64,000 nt of DNA. It comes from Sacculina carcini (lineage: Eukaryota > Arthropoda > Thecostraca > Sacculinidae). The stretch covers positions 7,520,806 to 7,584,805 of the forward strand of contig OU696573.1 in assembly GCA_916048095.2 (NCBI GenBank). The letters are read 5' to 3'. Made by a program: the position numbers and the translations under genes. The notes beneath the pieces are model-generated. The model was not told where the DNA came from. It did no database searches and saw nothing but the letters and a program-made list of their open reading frames with translations. Shown piece after piece: positions 51,359 to 61,768 of this stretch (position 1 is its first letter; each line of letters starts with the position of its first letter).

Positions 51359-51880
51359 GTGGACAGCCAACTATTATGGAGCGTACAAGTCGCCCAAGTT
51401 GTTCGCCGCTGCAAGGCAATCATAATAGCACTGCTGGAATTTCGTCGTACCCTCACCCCGGACATCACCAGTAGAATTATTGAGGCACATGTATTCCCAC
51501 GGCTTCGATACTGCTTGCCGGTGTGGGGAGGCTGCGGCAAGACGCTGCATCATAAACTAAACAGTGTTTTTCGCTTTGCAGCCAGAGCGGTTGATTGTCT
51601 CCATCAGTTCGATCATGTCTCACCGACTTTGAGGCGACAAAATTGGCCTACCAGCGAACACATGCTAGCTACCCGCGATCTGAAGGCCGTAAATCGCGCG
51701 CTACACGAGCCACTAGCGTCGCGCATCCTTGCCGATATGTTCACCTTTCGCAACTCGGTCTCGTGCAAGTCCACAAGAGCAACGAATCGGGGGAGTCTGG
51801 AAATACCGCGAAACAGACTTGAGCGCACATCATCGCTTTTCCGCACAAGAGCAGCAAAAACCTATAACAAACAGCTTTAA
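51359..51880 (+). pseudogene. 5'-truncated LINE ORF2 C-terminus
   Basis: 174 codons resembling the thumb and C-terminal region of CR1/jockey-type LINE proteins: FRRTLTPDITSRIIEAHVFPRLRYCLPVWGG is a typical post-RT segment (IxxSxIxPxLxYCxxVWG pattern). It ends SLFRTRAAKTYNKQL with TAA. Sequence from about 51200 may belong to the same fragment in other frames. The family differs from LINE S, D and P. Confidence 0.7.
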
Positions 51881-52411
51881 TTTCGTCACAATATCCAGTC
51901 ACTCCAAACTATTACGGTCTCTTGTTTGTTAGCTAGACTAGTCTTACATGCAAGCTGTTGTTTTATTGTATAGTTTTCGATAATTATTTTATTTTTATTT
52001 TTTTATAACAAATTTTCAATAGATTTTATCTGTATAACTATAAAACGATGATGCCAAATTCTTTATAACTTATGCCATTTTTTACACGTGATTTCGACCA
52101 TGTACACAAATGTAAATGTTTGCACGAAAAACCAGATGTGGATTGCAAATATATTGTTTGAATTGAAATAAGAGATAAAAACGAAAACAGATGGAGCATG
52201 AAATGAACACATGTGGAGAACATGCTCGAAACGAAATTCCCAAGAAACTCATGTTTGGGGCCTACAATACGACTACACCACAAACACAGTAATGCAAGGT
52301 TCCTCAAAAGTTATATTCCTAAAAAATTACTCACTAAAAATAACATTGTACACAAAGATAAATAGCACCTAGATAATAGCTCAACATCTGCAGCTATTTT
52401 CCTGAACAGAG
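51881..52411. other. AT-rich non-coding stretch, no gene seen
   Basis: The start may be the 3' UTR of the preceding LINE fragment. No repeats or frames of note. Confidence 0.4.
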
Positions 52412-52737
52412 ACCATTCCCACAACAAAACAACAATGGAATTGGTCCTTACAACTTCCACTGCAACGAAAATAAGACACCAGAGTAAATAAATAAATAAG
52501 CACTCAAGTGAATAAAGGCCCCAATAAGACGTATTAAATCAATGTGAACTCAGAATATGACAGCAAGAGACTATTCAAACAACAAATGCAATTTCATAAC
52601 AGATCATAACAGACCCTACAAGTTTCAGTGAAGGAATAAATATTCGGTGAAGGCATTGAATGCCTTAAACGCGTCGTAAGCGTCGCTGTCGCATCTTGGG
52701 CCATGTCGCATCTTGGGCCGTCACACCGTCACACCGG
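52412..52737 (-). mobile_element. tRNA-headed repeat, copy 3, body only, inverted
   Basis: The reverse complement follows the body of copy 1 from CCCGGTGTGACGG to GTGGGAATGGT with substitutions and small indels, for example a (TTTA)n expansion near 52490 and a doubled GTGTGACG. The tRNA-like head is missing. Being diverged, inverted and 6.5 kb away, it is an independent copy and shows that the unit is dispersed. Confidence 0.75.
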
Positions 52738-53687
52738 GTTCGTTCATCAACCACGCTACTGGGAGTCACTACTGTAGATGGGCACACAATGGGGCGCGCC
52801 ATATAGTCTAAACTGGCTGGTGCGCGCTTAAAACACCAATAACAACAACATAAACCAACAACAACAACGTAAACCTGAATATATTTATGTTGCTGTAGTA
52901 TATCTCCTCATATGTAGCTACGGCGTGAAATGGTCGGTTCGGCCGAAACGCTTTAACGACAACAACAACAATAACATATGTAGCTGATTTACATGTTATT
53001 CATTGTCATCGTATCTATGCGAGTTTTTAACAGCGGCTTGTTGTTCTTGGAATATGGCCGGATATAGTTCATCGATACCTGGTTTGGTCTGCGCTGAATT
53101 TATAAATGTAGATGTGTAGGTATTATTCAATAATATACACCACATTTATTTCAATTCCAGCCGTCAGTTAACGATTTGTAGCCTCACACTGATTGTAGGT
53201 GTTGGGCGTTTTTCTATAGAGGAAACACGGTCATGAAGTTGTGTTTCCCCTCTTACTGGCTGTCATTGTTTCACATTTGGTTGTAGGGGATTTTGTATAA
53301 ACGCTTCATACTGATTGTTCATCGTATCTTCCGTATGAAAACGTTTGTTTTCATGTGAATTTTTTGGGTTAGTCTGAATTTCAATGTTTGAGTTAATGTG
53401 TGTCATTTTGGCAATGCTCAAACTTACCCTATCAAAAATCAAGAATGCATTCTAGCTTCGTCTAGGATGATGACTTCTTTACATGCTTACATCTTTACGT
53501 CTTTACATGCTTTACATTGCATGAGTATAATAACTGACCGTGTATTGAATGTTACAAATGTTTTCTGCACTTTTTATTGGTTCCTTCATCATATTTGCCT
53601 CAATCGGTTTGTGTGCCATATGACTTGTCTTACACCGTATCATCTCCGGGTGTAGGTGTGCTTACCTTTTGAGCTGTGAACTTCAAT
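52738..53687 (+). other. Non-coding region upstream of the REP exon
   Basis: Contains several CAACAA runs and no clear element. Part of it may be promoter and 5' UTR of the REP gene; I see no TATA box at a convincing distance. Confidence 0.4.
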
Positions 53688-53736
53688 ATGGACGAGTCTC
53701 TGCCGAATGAATTTGACGCCATTGTCGTGGGAACAG
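53688..53736 (+). CDS. Rab escort protein (REP/CHM family), first coding exon
   Basis: The ATG at 53688 begins MDESLPNEFDAIVVGT, with the next Gly codon split by a GT donor (ACAG/GTGATA) at 53737. REP proteins present newly made Rab GTPases to geranylgeranyl transferase II in the cytosol, and they start with a short acidic-LP-xEFDxIVIGTG segment, the first strand and dinucleotide-binding glycine loop of the GDI/REP fold. GDI itself starts differently (MDEEYD type), so REP fits better. The exon carries 49 coding nt (phase 1 intron); I recall the same coding break in vertebrate CHM. Sixteen residues are little evidence, and I found no further exon in the window. Confidence 0.72.
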
Positions 53737-53905
53737 GTGATATTTCATTGACTACTTTTTTCATTGATTCTTTATGTGCTGTAAATGATTTATGGTTGTT
53801 TTTGTGTATTTTTGTGTGAATTTAAGCGTGTTTTTTTATGTATATCACTATTGTTTCTTATACATATATGTAATTAATATAATATCGATATCTTTCTGAT
53901 CGATA
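53737..53905 (+). other. Start of presumed REP intron 1
   Basis: AT-rich, non-coding, beginning GTGATATTTC. The intron would hold everything from here to the right edge. Confidence 0.5.
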
Positions 53906-54719
53906 TTGCGCTCTAATGCATATGTGAAATCGATCTTTTGTTTGGTCGACTACTGCAACTCACTCCACTTCAGCTGTCCTAATTATTCTTTAAAAATTCT
54001 TCAGCGCGTAATGAATCAGTCCTGTCGTTTTGTTTTGCATCCTATCTTCTGTCGCCATACTTCTCCTTTTCTGTTTCAATTCCGTTGGCTTCCTATTAAA
54101 TCGCGCATTCACTTCAAAATCTGCTGCATAATATTCAAACTCTTACATGCTCCTAATCAACCTTTATATCTTTCTGATCTGCTCTATCCCTCTTCTAATC
54201 CCACTTCCCGTCATTCTGCTCCTCTATGCTGTCCTCGCGCCCTCAATGAATCTGCCTGGTCTTCTAAATCGTTCTGGTTCTACGGTCCTCGATTATATAA
54301 CTCGCTCCCTTCTCATATCACCTCCTCGCTCACGTATCGATCTTTTACCTCTTCTCTACGTAAACATCTTGTCGAAATTTCCTTTGATCCCGTGACTCAT
54401 TCCTTGACTCCTTTTGCCTCTCTCTGATATGTGTGTGAGCGGGAATGCATGTATGTTTGTGTTTATTTATGTTTTAGTCTAATTATGTTCATTGTACTCT
54501 GTTATTGTGTTCTTCAATCACTCTTCAATGTGTTCTTCTCATTGTGTAAATGTGTTCATTGTGTTATTTGAATCGTGTTATATTTATTCATTCATGTGTT
54601 CTTTTTATTGTTTCTGTAATAACTGTTTAGCTTTGTCCGCTTGTACATACTGTTTAGCTGCTGCGCGCCCGTGTATGACAGGCGCTATAACAAATACATT
54701 GAATTGAATTGAATTGAAT
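53906..54719 (+). mobile_element. 5'-truncated L2/CR1-type LINE with pentanucleotide tail
   Basis: The frame 53906-54427 reads LVDYCNSLHFSCP, IKSRIHFKICCIIFKLLHAP and SFWFYGPRLYNSLPSHI, clearly related to the C-terminus of LINE S ORF2. It is a different family of the same group. The 3' UTR has ACAGGCGCTATAACAAATAC, shared in form with LINE S, and ends in ATTGA units (54700-54719), the short tandem tail usual in this group. Confidence 0.85.
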
Positions 54720-54898
54720 TCTCATTGTGTAAATGTGTTGCTTGTGTTATTTGAATTGTGTTATATTTATTCATTCATGTGTTCTTTTTATTGTTTCTGT
54801 AATAACTGTTTAGCTTTGTCCGCTTGTTCATACCGTTTAGCTGCCGCGCGCCCGTGTATGACAGGCGCTATAACAAATACACTGAACTGAACTGAACT
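54720..54898 (+). repeat. Second copy of the same LINE 3' end, directly in tandem
   Basis: Repeats 54538-54719 from CTCATTGTGTAAATG to the GCGCTATAACAAATAC motif with about ten differences, and ends in ACTGA units. A very short insertion of the same family right behind the first tail. Confidence 0.85.
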
Positions 54899-54935
54899 GG
54901 TCTCTGGTTTACTATGGTTATGTAAATCAGAGACC
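54899..54935. repeat. 14-bp inverted repeat (37-bp hairpin)
   Basis: GGTCTCTGGTTTAC and GTAAATCAGAGACC pair at 13 of 14 positions around a 9-base loop, directly after the second LINE tail. Confidence 0.7.
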
Positions 54936-54967
54936 AAAGTGCTGAAAGTGACCAAAGCGAAATACCA

Positions 54968-55120
54968 CTTCTGATCCTGTTGGTCTACGTTCTGGTGTTC
55001 CTCAGGGTTCTGTTCTTGGTCCCTTATTCTATATGTGTATTTAATGTCCTTTCTTCAGCATTTCATTACTTTCATGATCTACGCTGATGATATACAATTC
55101 CTTCTTCGAGTTCCTCTTGA
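54968..55120 (+). pseudogene. Fragment of CR1/L2-type reverse transcriptase
   Basis: Reads SDPVGLRSGVPQGSVLGPLFY (split here: GVPQGSVLGP is the diagnostic part), then after a stop and frame change IYADDIQFLLRVPLD. These are RT motifs B and C. No ends recognised. Confidence 0.75.
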
Positions 55121-55125
55121 TCAAT

Positions 55126-55803
55126 AATGGTTTCTCTCAGACTTACTCCCTGAAATTTCCTCGTGGGCTTGTAACGATGGTTGTTTTCGTCGTTCGGCTG
55201 ATCGTGATAGTCTTCTAGTTCCTCTTGATGTGTTCCGCGATAACTTTTATAAATGATAACCCAGTTGAATTTCTGTAGTATATGTTCAGCAACAAGTTCT
55301 CTCATCTTGTTATGTTTAGTGTATATTGTTCTATCTATTATGGTTTCTGTTAGTCAGTTACATCTTGACTGCCCTATCGGCAGTGAGTCCCTCTTATTAG
55401 AGCAACACAGGTATGTATACCACGACCACAGGTTATCGGCTCAATGCACCACAATACATCTAACCGGGCATATTACTTGTCCGTGCAAGCTAGATGCGAG
55501 CTATTTTAAACATTATTCTGGCAGTACACACGCGTATAACAATGAGCTGCTGAACCAAGTCACACACACAAAAACAGGCAATTGACTGTCAGACCTTTAA
55601 CTGACTGTCGGACCATTGTACGCCTAGTCAAACGGAAACATCCCATACGCGGTGCATTACAGACGCGGCCCTACCACATAGGTTATTATACAAACATCTG
55701 GGCGAACATACCGAAAAACAGAGATAAAACTGAAAACTAAGTAAACTGATAGTGAGAAAATTGGTCTGATTATAACTTTGCTATAGGGCTACATCTCGTC
55801 AAC
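55126..55803. other. Unassigned non-coding stretch
   Basis: No convincing gene. ACTGACTGTCAGAC-like phrases recur near 55585-55610. Confidence 0.4.
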
Positions 55804-55900
55804 TACAGTCGGTCATCCTAATAGCGGACTCGAAGGGACCGAGGAAAATCCCGCTATTTGGAGGTTTCCGCTATTTGGAGGTTTCCGCTATATGGGGGTA
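55804..55900 (+). mobile_element. Tigger/pogo-like transposon terminus
   Basis: TA followed by CAGTCGGTCATCCTAATAGC, then GGGACCGAGG and two GGTTTCCGCTATTTGG-type units. TA-CAGT..G..C.TC..TAT..CG, with GGGACC about 35 bp in, is the pattern of Tigger/pogo inverted repeats as I know them. No transposase frame and no opposite terminus were found. Confidence 0.6.
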
Positions 55901-56280
55901 TGCTCTGAAGCAATGCTAATAAGCCTTATTTACTGTGAATCGTCCATTTTTCACATAAGATCCGTTGTCTGGTCAGGCTTCGCCCTGTTACTGGTAACCG
56001 TGTAATTCCAATACAACCAGATTCATGGTCGAGTCGTCGGCGTCTAAACCGGCTCCCCCACTGTTCTTCAGTGAGGAGGGTAGCTAGACACCCGACAGGA
56101 AAAAACACAAAACCTGTTTCAAGGGCGGATGAGCTATCTGATAGCCAACGGCCATCTAGCATGTTCCAGTTTGCAATAATGTGTTTTCATTTTTATATTT
56201 GTGCCTACTCCCTGCTCGCTGTGATGTTCCTGTCAGTTGTCTTTTCTCGCGCCTGTGTATAAATATGTGCGCTATATTAA
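55901..56280. other. Unassigned stretch left of LINE P
   Basis: Possibly interior of the Tigger-like element. A minus-strand frame (56162-55926) has no recognisable motif. Confidence 0.35.
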
Positions 56281-56288
56281 ATATATGT
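56281..56288. other. AATATATG, candidate target duplication of LINE P copy 1
   Basis: The same 8 bases lie at 60336-60343, between the 5' end of copy 1 and the 3' tail of copy 2. Confidence 0.6.
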
Positions 56289-56318
56289 TGTTGTTGTTGT
56301 TGTTGTTGTTGCTGTTCC

Positions 56319-59300
56319 TCAGGTTGTCTGGCCGAGCAACCTCGAGCTCCTGAGGAAAGACACGGCACCGACCGGGTTGTTCCACAGGTCTCTGATGGAT
56401 GTAATTTTGTGTTGGCGTCTGAGTTGTGTGTGTGCTGTGCAGTGTTGCATGATGTGTGTGATGGTGTGTGGTGCTGAGTTGCAATCTGGACAGGTGTCAT
56501 CGATTGAGTCATTCAACCTTTTCTGATATGACAGAAGGGCAGGATGATGACCGCATCTCAACCTGGCCAGATGCACCTTGGTTTCGCGTGTGAGTGTGTT
56601 TTCTGATTTGTGTATGTCAGGTGGGTGTCTTTGTAGGAGTGTATTGTGTTTTAGTGAGTGTATGGCTTTCCGTGCGATCTCTGTGTGTATGTGTTTCTTG
56701 ATTGATGTGCGTGGGGGAGCTGGTGGAAGTGATGTGAAAATTTGTCTGTGGTAAAGTGTGCTTGGTGTTGTTTTTATGTTTCTGTCTGTGTTGTCTTGTG
56801 TTGTGAGGTGATGTAGAGGATGTGCTGTGTTGGTGACTGCTGCTGCGAGTGTTTGTGTGCCTCTCATGTCTAGGTGGTGTGTCTAGGTGGTGTAGTTTGA
56901 GTATTTTGGTTTCGTGATGAAGGTGGTCTGCTGGTGTGGTGGCTGTGCATCCTGTGATTGTTCTGAGTGCGGTGTTTTGGAGTGTTTGAAGTGTGTTTGT
57001 GTGGCGTGTTGCGAGATTGCTAGCCCATGCGGGGCTAGCATATTCTATGACGGGTCGGATGTACTGTTTGTATATGGTGGTTGTGGTGTCTTTGTTGTGT
57101 CCGAAAGTTGTGTGAGAGAGTGCTTTCAGTGTGTTGAGGCGTGGAGTGACCTTGGTTTTAATGTTGGTGATGTGCTGTTTGAATGAGAGTTGTGTGTCGT
57201 ATGTGACGCCTAGTATTTTTGGTGTGTGCGTGTGTGGGATGATCGCGTTGTTGATGGTGATTTGTGGTGTGTAGTTGTGTTCGGATGTCCAGTTGGTGAT
57301 GAGTGTGGTTGTGGATTTGGCAGGTGCAATGTTCAGTTGGTTTGTGCTGAACCATTGTTGTAGTGTGTTGATGTAAGGTTGTAGTGTGTGCACTGCTGTG
57401 TCGGCGTGTCTGTGTGTGCTTGTGATTGTGATGTCGTCTGCATATGATGATATCTGTATGGATGGAGTGTTGGGTGCTGGCATGTCATGTAGGTATAGGT
57501 TGAATAGTGTTGGTGCTAAAACGGAGCCCTGAGGGACTCCGTTTGTTATGTTGCGTGTGTGAGATGATTGTCCATTGTACCTCACATGGGCGCATCTGCC
57601 AGCGAGGTAGTTGGCCAACCATCTCTTAGTGTTATTGTGAAGTGTGGTGTCTATTATTTTGTTTGTGAGATTGTGTCGTGGAACTCTGTCGAATGCTTTG
57701 CTGATGTCTAGTGTTATGAGTAGTGTTCTGTGTGGTGGTTTTGTTGTGTTTATGTTACCCATCATGGTCTGTGTGAGTTTTGTGAGCAGTGTGGTTGTGG
57801 AGTGCAGTGATCTGAAGCCGTGTTGTGATTGTGATAGTGGGATTTGTGGTGTGATGAGTTTGAGTATGAGGCGTTCTGTGATTTTTGATGGTGTGCAGAG
57901 CAGTGTGATTGGACGATGTGAAGAAGGAAGCGTGGGGTCTGTGCCTTGTTTGTGTAGTGTGATGATGATGCCCGTTTTCCAGATGTGAGGTATTGTGTTG
58001 TGTGAGAAGCTGTAGTTGGATATGTTGGTGAGTGTCTGTATGCCTTGTGGACCAAGATGTTTTAGATGGATGTTACTTATTCCATCTGGACCACAGGCTG
58101 ATGATTGTTTGATGTTGTGTATGATGTGTCGTGTCTGCGCATGTGTGAATGGTGTGTATAGTGGATCTGTGCTGAATGTGTGTTTACGTCTGATGATTGT
58201 CCTGTCTTTTTGTGTAGGAGTGATGTGGCTGATGTGTGAGTAGTGGTTAATGAGTGTGTTTGCTTGTTGTTTATTTGATGGTACAGATGATGTGTCGGTC
58301 GTGATGGCTGCGTGTGTGCGTGTTATATTGCTGTTTGAGAGTGTGATGCTTTTCAGTGTGTTGTATAGTTTTGTGGTGTTTGATCTGTGATCTAGTGTTT
58401 TTATGTAGTTGTGCCAGTTCAGTGATTTTTGTTCATGTATCTTGGTGTTGATTGTGGTGTTGAGTGCGTGTATTTGTTCGGATGTATTGTGTGAGTGTGG
58501 TGTCGGAGAGTGTTTCAGTGTGTCGCGTTGTTTGATGAGTGTGTGTATTTCTTGTGTAAAGTTTGGGTTGTGGTGTTTTCGGTGTCCTTTTGGGATGTGT
58601 TGTTTGTCTGCCTTGTGTATGATGCTGTTAAATGTTTGGACTGTTTTGTTTATGTCTGTGATGTCTGTTGTGTTGAGTTGTGTAAATGCTAGTTCCGTGT
58701 CGTGTGTGAATTGTGACCAATTGGCTTTTGTGTAATTTGTGTAAGTGCGTCTGGGTGTGTTTGGTGCAGTTCTGATTTTGGTGGTGATGACGATTGGAAG
58801 GTGGTCTGAGCCAAGCTCTTTGACCACCTTCCAAGTGGTTGTGTGAGTGAGATCCGGTGTGCAAAATGTGATGTCAGGTGATGTCGAATGATAGTGTGCC
58901 TGATGTGTGGTGTGAGTGTGTTGGTGAGTGTTGTTGAGAATGTAGAGGTGTTCTGTTTGTTGTAGTATGTCTGTGCCTCTGTTGGTGAGTGGATTGTGTG
59001 TGTACCAGGCAGGATCTTTGGCGTTGAAGTCACCGCCCAGTATTGTGTTAGGTGTGTTTGTGAGGTTGCGTATATCTGGTGTGTAGTTGCGAGGTACTGT
59101 TGGTGAAGTTTGTGGTGGAATGTATACGTTGATGATTGAAATGTGTGAATGTGAGCCAGTGCGTATTTGTATCGATTGTTGTTCTGTTGTGGTGTCGTTT
59201 GGTGGTAGTAGTGTTTGTGTCTGTGTGCTGGTGTTTGTGTAGTTGATAGTACTGTGTATGAGTGTGATGAGGCCTCCGCCTCGACCGCTAGTGCGGTCCT

Positions 59301-60063
59301 GGCGGATGGTGGTATAGTTGTGAAAGGTGGGTGTTCTGTGGTGCTGTTGCAATTTTGTTTCCTGTATGAGTGCTATGTGAATGGAGTGTCGTGTGAGGAA
59401 GTGTGTTAATTCGTGTTTTTTTGTGTTGATGCCGTCGATGTTGAGCTGTAGAATGTTGATGTTGTGTGTGCGGTGTAAGTTGGTGTTTGTGCGAGTGAGA
59501 GTGTTGTTGAGATGTTGAGTTGTTGATGGAGGTGGTGGTGGTGGTGAGTGTGATGATGATGGCAGAACTGATGGTGATGATAGTGAGGATGGTGCTGATG
59601 GTGATAGTGATGCTTGTGAGGAGGACGAAGTTGTTGGTGAGTGTGAGGATGAACGAGTTGCATGTAAAGATGGGAATGATGGTGATGTCGGTGGTGCTGA
59701 TGGCCGCGATGATGATGTCGATGGTGATGAGACAGGGGTGACTGATGTTGATGGTGAATGTGCTAGTGTCGGTGTACGTGCAGGTGTTGTTGAGTTTGGA
59801 GTGCATGATGAGCAGGTGAATGAGCTCGTGTATTGTGTGATGTTGTGAAGTGATGTGCATGTGGTGTGGCACCAGTTCAGGCAGGAGTTGCACTGAACTG
59901 AGCCTTTTGTGTGTCGGCGTGTAGTGAGTGGCTGTGTACATATGTGGCAGGTGTATGTGTGTCTCGGGCCTGGATGTGGTTCTACGTCTCCTGCGAGTAT
60001 GAGCATACGAGAAATGATCGCGAGCGGATCATATCTCGACGCCCCCGCAGGAGACGGTGACAT
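56319..60063 (-). pseudogene. LINE P ORF: 2A-like motif, PHD finger, endonuclease, RT; one frameshift
   Basis: ATG at 60063 (MSPSPAGASRYDP). Residues 25-33 are GDVEPHPGP, a 2A-like ribosome-skipping motif with His for the usual Asn. A PHD finger follows (CHIC at 39-42, CNSC, WCHTTC, CSSC), then a long S/T/P-rich linker. Endonuclease: LQLNIDGIN, QETKL, GRGGGL, GGDFNAKDPAW, GSDHLPI. RT: HRPITLL, QHGFRSLHST, LDISKAFDRVPRH, GVPQGSVLAPTLFN, YADDI. The frame breaks near 56880 at a 10-bp tandem duplication absent in copy 2; the true C-terminus with DTCPDCNSAPHTITHIMQHC continues at 56867-56319. An open frame upstream of 60063 merely reads through the 5' UTR into copy 2. Confidence 0.88.
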
Positions 60064-60160
60064 GCGTGGAAATGAAAGTGTGAGGCGAGCGGTGTTGGTA
60101 CTGTGTCTGTTGTTTGTGTATGTGTAGCGTGGTGTCACGATTTGTGCCAGTTGCACTGAG

Positions 60161-60162
<2 letters not shown>

Positions 60163-60192
<30 letters not shown>
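60163..60192 (+). repeat. A30 run (T30 in sense) in LINE P 5' UTR
   Basis: Thirty A on the plus strand. In the LINE P sense direction it is T30 followed by AG. Confidence 0.9.
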
Positions 60193-60194
<2 letters not shown>

Positions 60195-60343
60195 CCTGTG
60201 GAACCCGGGTGACCGAAGCCGATCCCAGGAGCTCGACAGCCCCGCCGTTCTGGCGAGGCTGGAAGGGTTGTTGCTGCGGATTGGCCTCCAGATTGGAGGG
60301 TGGTCCCACGACGTAGACGTCGCAGCTCCAGGACCAATATATG

Positions 60344-61753
60344 TTGTTGTTGTTGTTGTTCCTCAAGTTGTCTGGCCGAGCAACTTCGAGCTCCTGAGGA
60401 AAGACACAGCACCGACCGGGTTGTTCCACAGGTCTCTGACTGTATTGATTTTGTGATGGCGTCTGAGTTGTGTGTGTGCTGTGCAGTGTTCCATGATGTG
60501 TGTGATGGTGTGTGGTGCTGAATTGCAATCTGGACAGGTGTCATCGATTGAGTCATTCAAACTTTTCTGATATGACAGAAGGGCAGGATGATGACCGCAT
60601 CTTACCTTGCCAGATGCACCTTGTATTCCCTTGTGAGTGTGTTTTCTGATTTGTGTATGTCCGGTGGGTGTCTTTGTAGGAGTGTATTGTGTTGTAGTGA
60701 GTGTATGGCTTTCCGTGCGATCTCTGTGTGTATGTGTTTCTTGATTGATGTGCGTGGGGGAGCTGGTGGAAGCGATGTGAAAATTTGTCTGTGGTAAAGT
60801 GTGCTTGGTGTTGTTTCTATGTTTCTGTCTGTGTTGTCTTGTGTTGTGAGGTGATGTAGTGGATGTGCTGTGTTGGTGACTGCTGCTGCGAGTGTTTGTG
60901 TGCCTCTCATGTCTAGGTGGTGTGTCAGTTTGAGTATTTTGGTTTTGTGATGAAGGTGGTCCACTGGTGTGGTAGCTGTGCATCCTGTGATTGTTCTGAG
61001 TGCGGTGTTTTGAAGTGTTTGAAGTGTGTTTGTGTGGCGTGTTGCGAGATTGCTAGCCCATGCGGGGCTAGCATATTCTATCACGGGTCCGATGTACTGT
61101 TTGTGTATGGTGGTTGTGGTGTCTTTGTTGTGTCCGAAAGTTGTGTGTGAGAGTGCTTTCAGTGTGTTGAGGCGTGGAGTGACCTTAGTTTTGATGTTGG
61201 TGATGTGTTGTTTGAATGAGAGTTGTGTGTCGTATGTGACGCCTAGTATTTTTGGTGTGTGCGTGTGTGGGATGATCGTGTTGTTGATGGTGATTTGTGG
61301 TGTGTAGTTGTGTTCGGATGTCCAGTTGGTGATGAGTGTGGCTGTGGATTTGGCCGGTGCAATGTTCAGTTGGTTTGTGCTGAACCATTGTTTTAGTGTG
61401 TTGATGTAAGGTTGTAGTGTCTGCACTGCTGTGTCGGCGTGTCTGTGTGTGCTTTTGATTGTGATGTCGTCTGCGTATGATGATATTTGTATGGATGGAG
61501 TGTTGGGTGCTGACATGTCATGTAGGTATAAGTTGAAAAGTGTTGGTGCTAAAACGGAACCCTGAGGGACACCGTTTGATATGTTGTGTATGTGAGATGA
61601 TTGTCCATTGTACCTCACATGGGCGCATCTGCCAGCGAGGTAGTTGGCCAACCATCTCTTAGTGTTATTGTGAAGTGTGGTGTCTAGTATTTTGTTTGTG
61701 AGATTGTGTCGTGGAACTCTGTCGAAGGCTTTGCTGATGTCGAGTGTTATGAG
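60344..61753 (-). mobile_element. LINE P copy 2, 3' third, cut by the hAT element
   Basis: Aligns with 56289-57720 of copy 1 at roughly 96-97% by eye, starts at a (CAA)n tail and ends where the hAT terminus begins. The rest of copy 2 presumably lies right of the window. Confidence 0.9.
60363..61753 (-). pseudogene. LINE P copy 2 RT and C-terminus, one frameshift
   Basis: RT from DISKAFDRVPRH through GVPQGSVLAPTLFN and YADDITI, into the thumb and C-terminal domain. It lacks the 10-bp duplication that breaks copy 1, so it is open through that point. A 1-nt deletion near 60606, at residues VHLAR, shifts the last 80 codons with the CPDC...H...H...C motif (60600-60363). Confidence 0.88.
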
Positions 61754-61768
61754 TAGGGTGACCTTTTG

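Larger units (their letters stand above)
56289..60335 (-). mobile_element. LINE P copy 1, nearly complete single-ORF LINE
   Basis: From the 5' end (60335): a 5' UTR with a 30-base T run in sense, one long ORF (60063-56319, one frameshift) and a 3' end with (CAA)n. The coding strand is extraordinarily C+A rich, so the plus strand reads as GT-rich for kilobases. It lies head-to-tail against copy 2. Endonuclease, RT and a C-terminal Cys/His motif but no RNase H; jockey/R1/I-like, clade unresolved. Confidence 0.88.

Noticed and set aside
55926..56162. Tigger transposase fragment
   Set aside because: The minus-strand frame shows no helix-turn-helix or DDE motif.
59288..59941. Alternative 217-codon frame rich in Ile and Thr in LINE P
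   Set aside because: A shadow of the S/T/P-rich linker caused by the C+A bias; no motifs.
60064..60528. Long upstream extension making a 1303-codon frame in LINE P
   Set aside because: It starts inside the tail of copy 2 and runs through the (CAA)n tail, the 5' UTR and the poly-F of the T30 run. The ATG at 60063 starts the recognisable protein.
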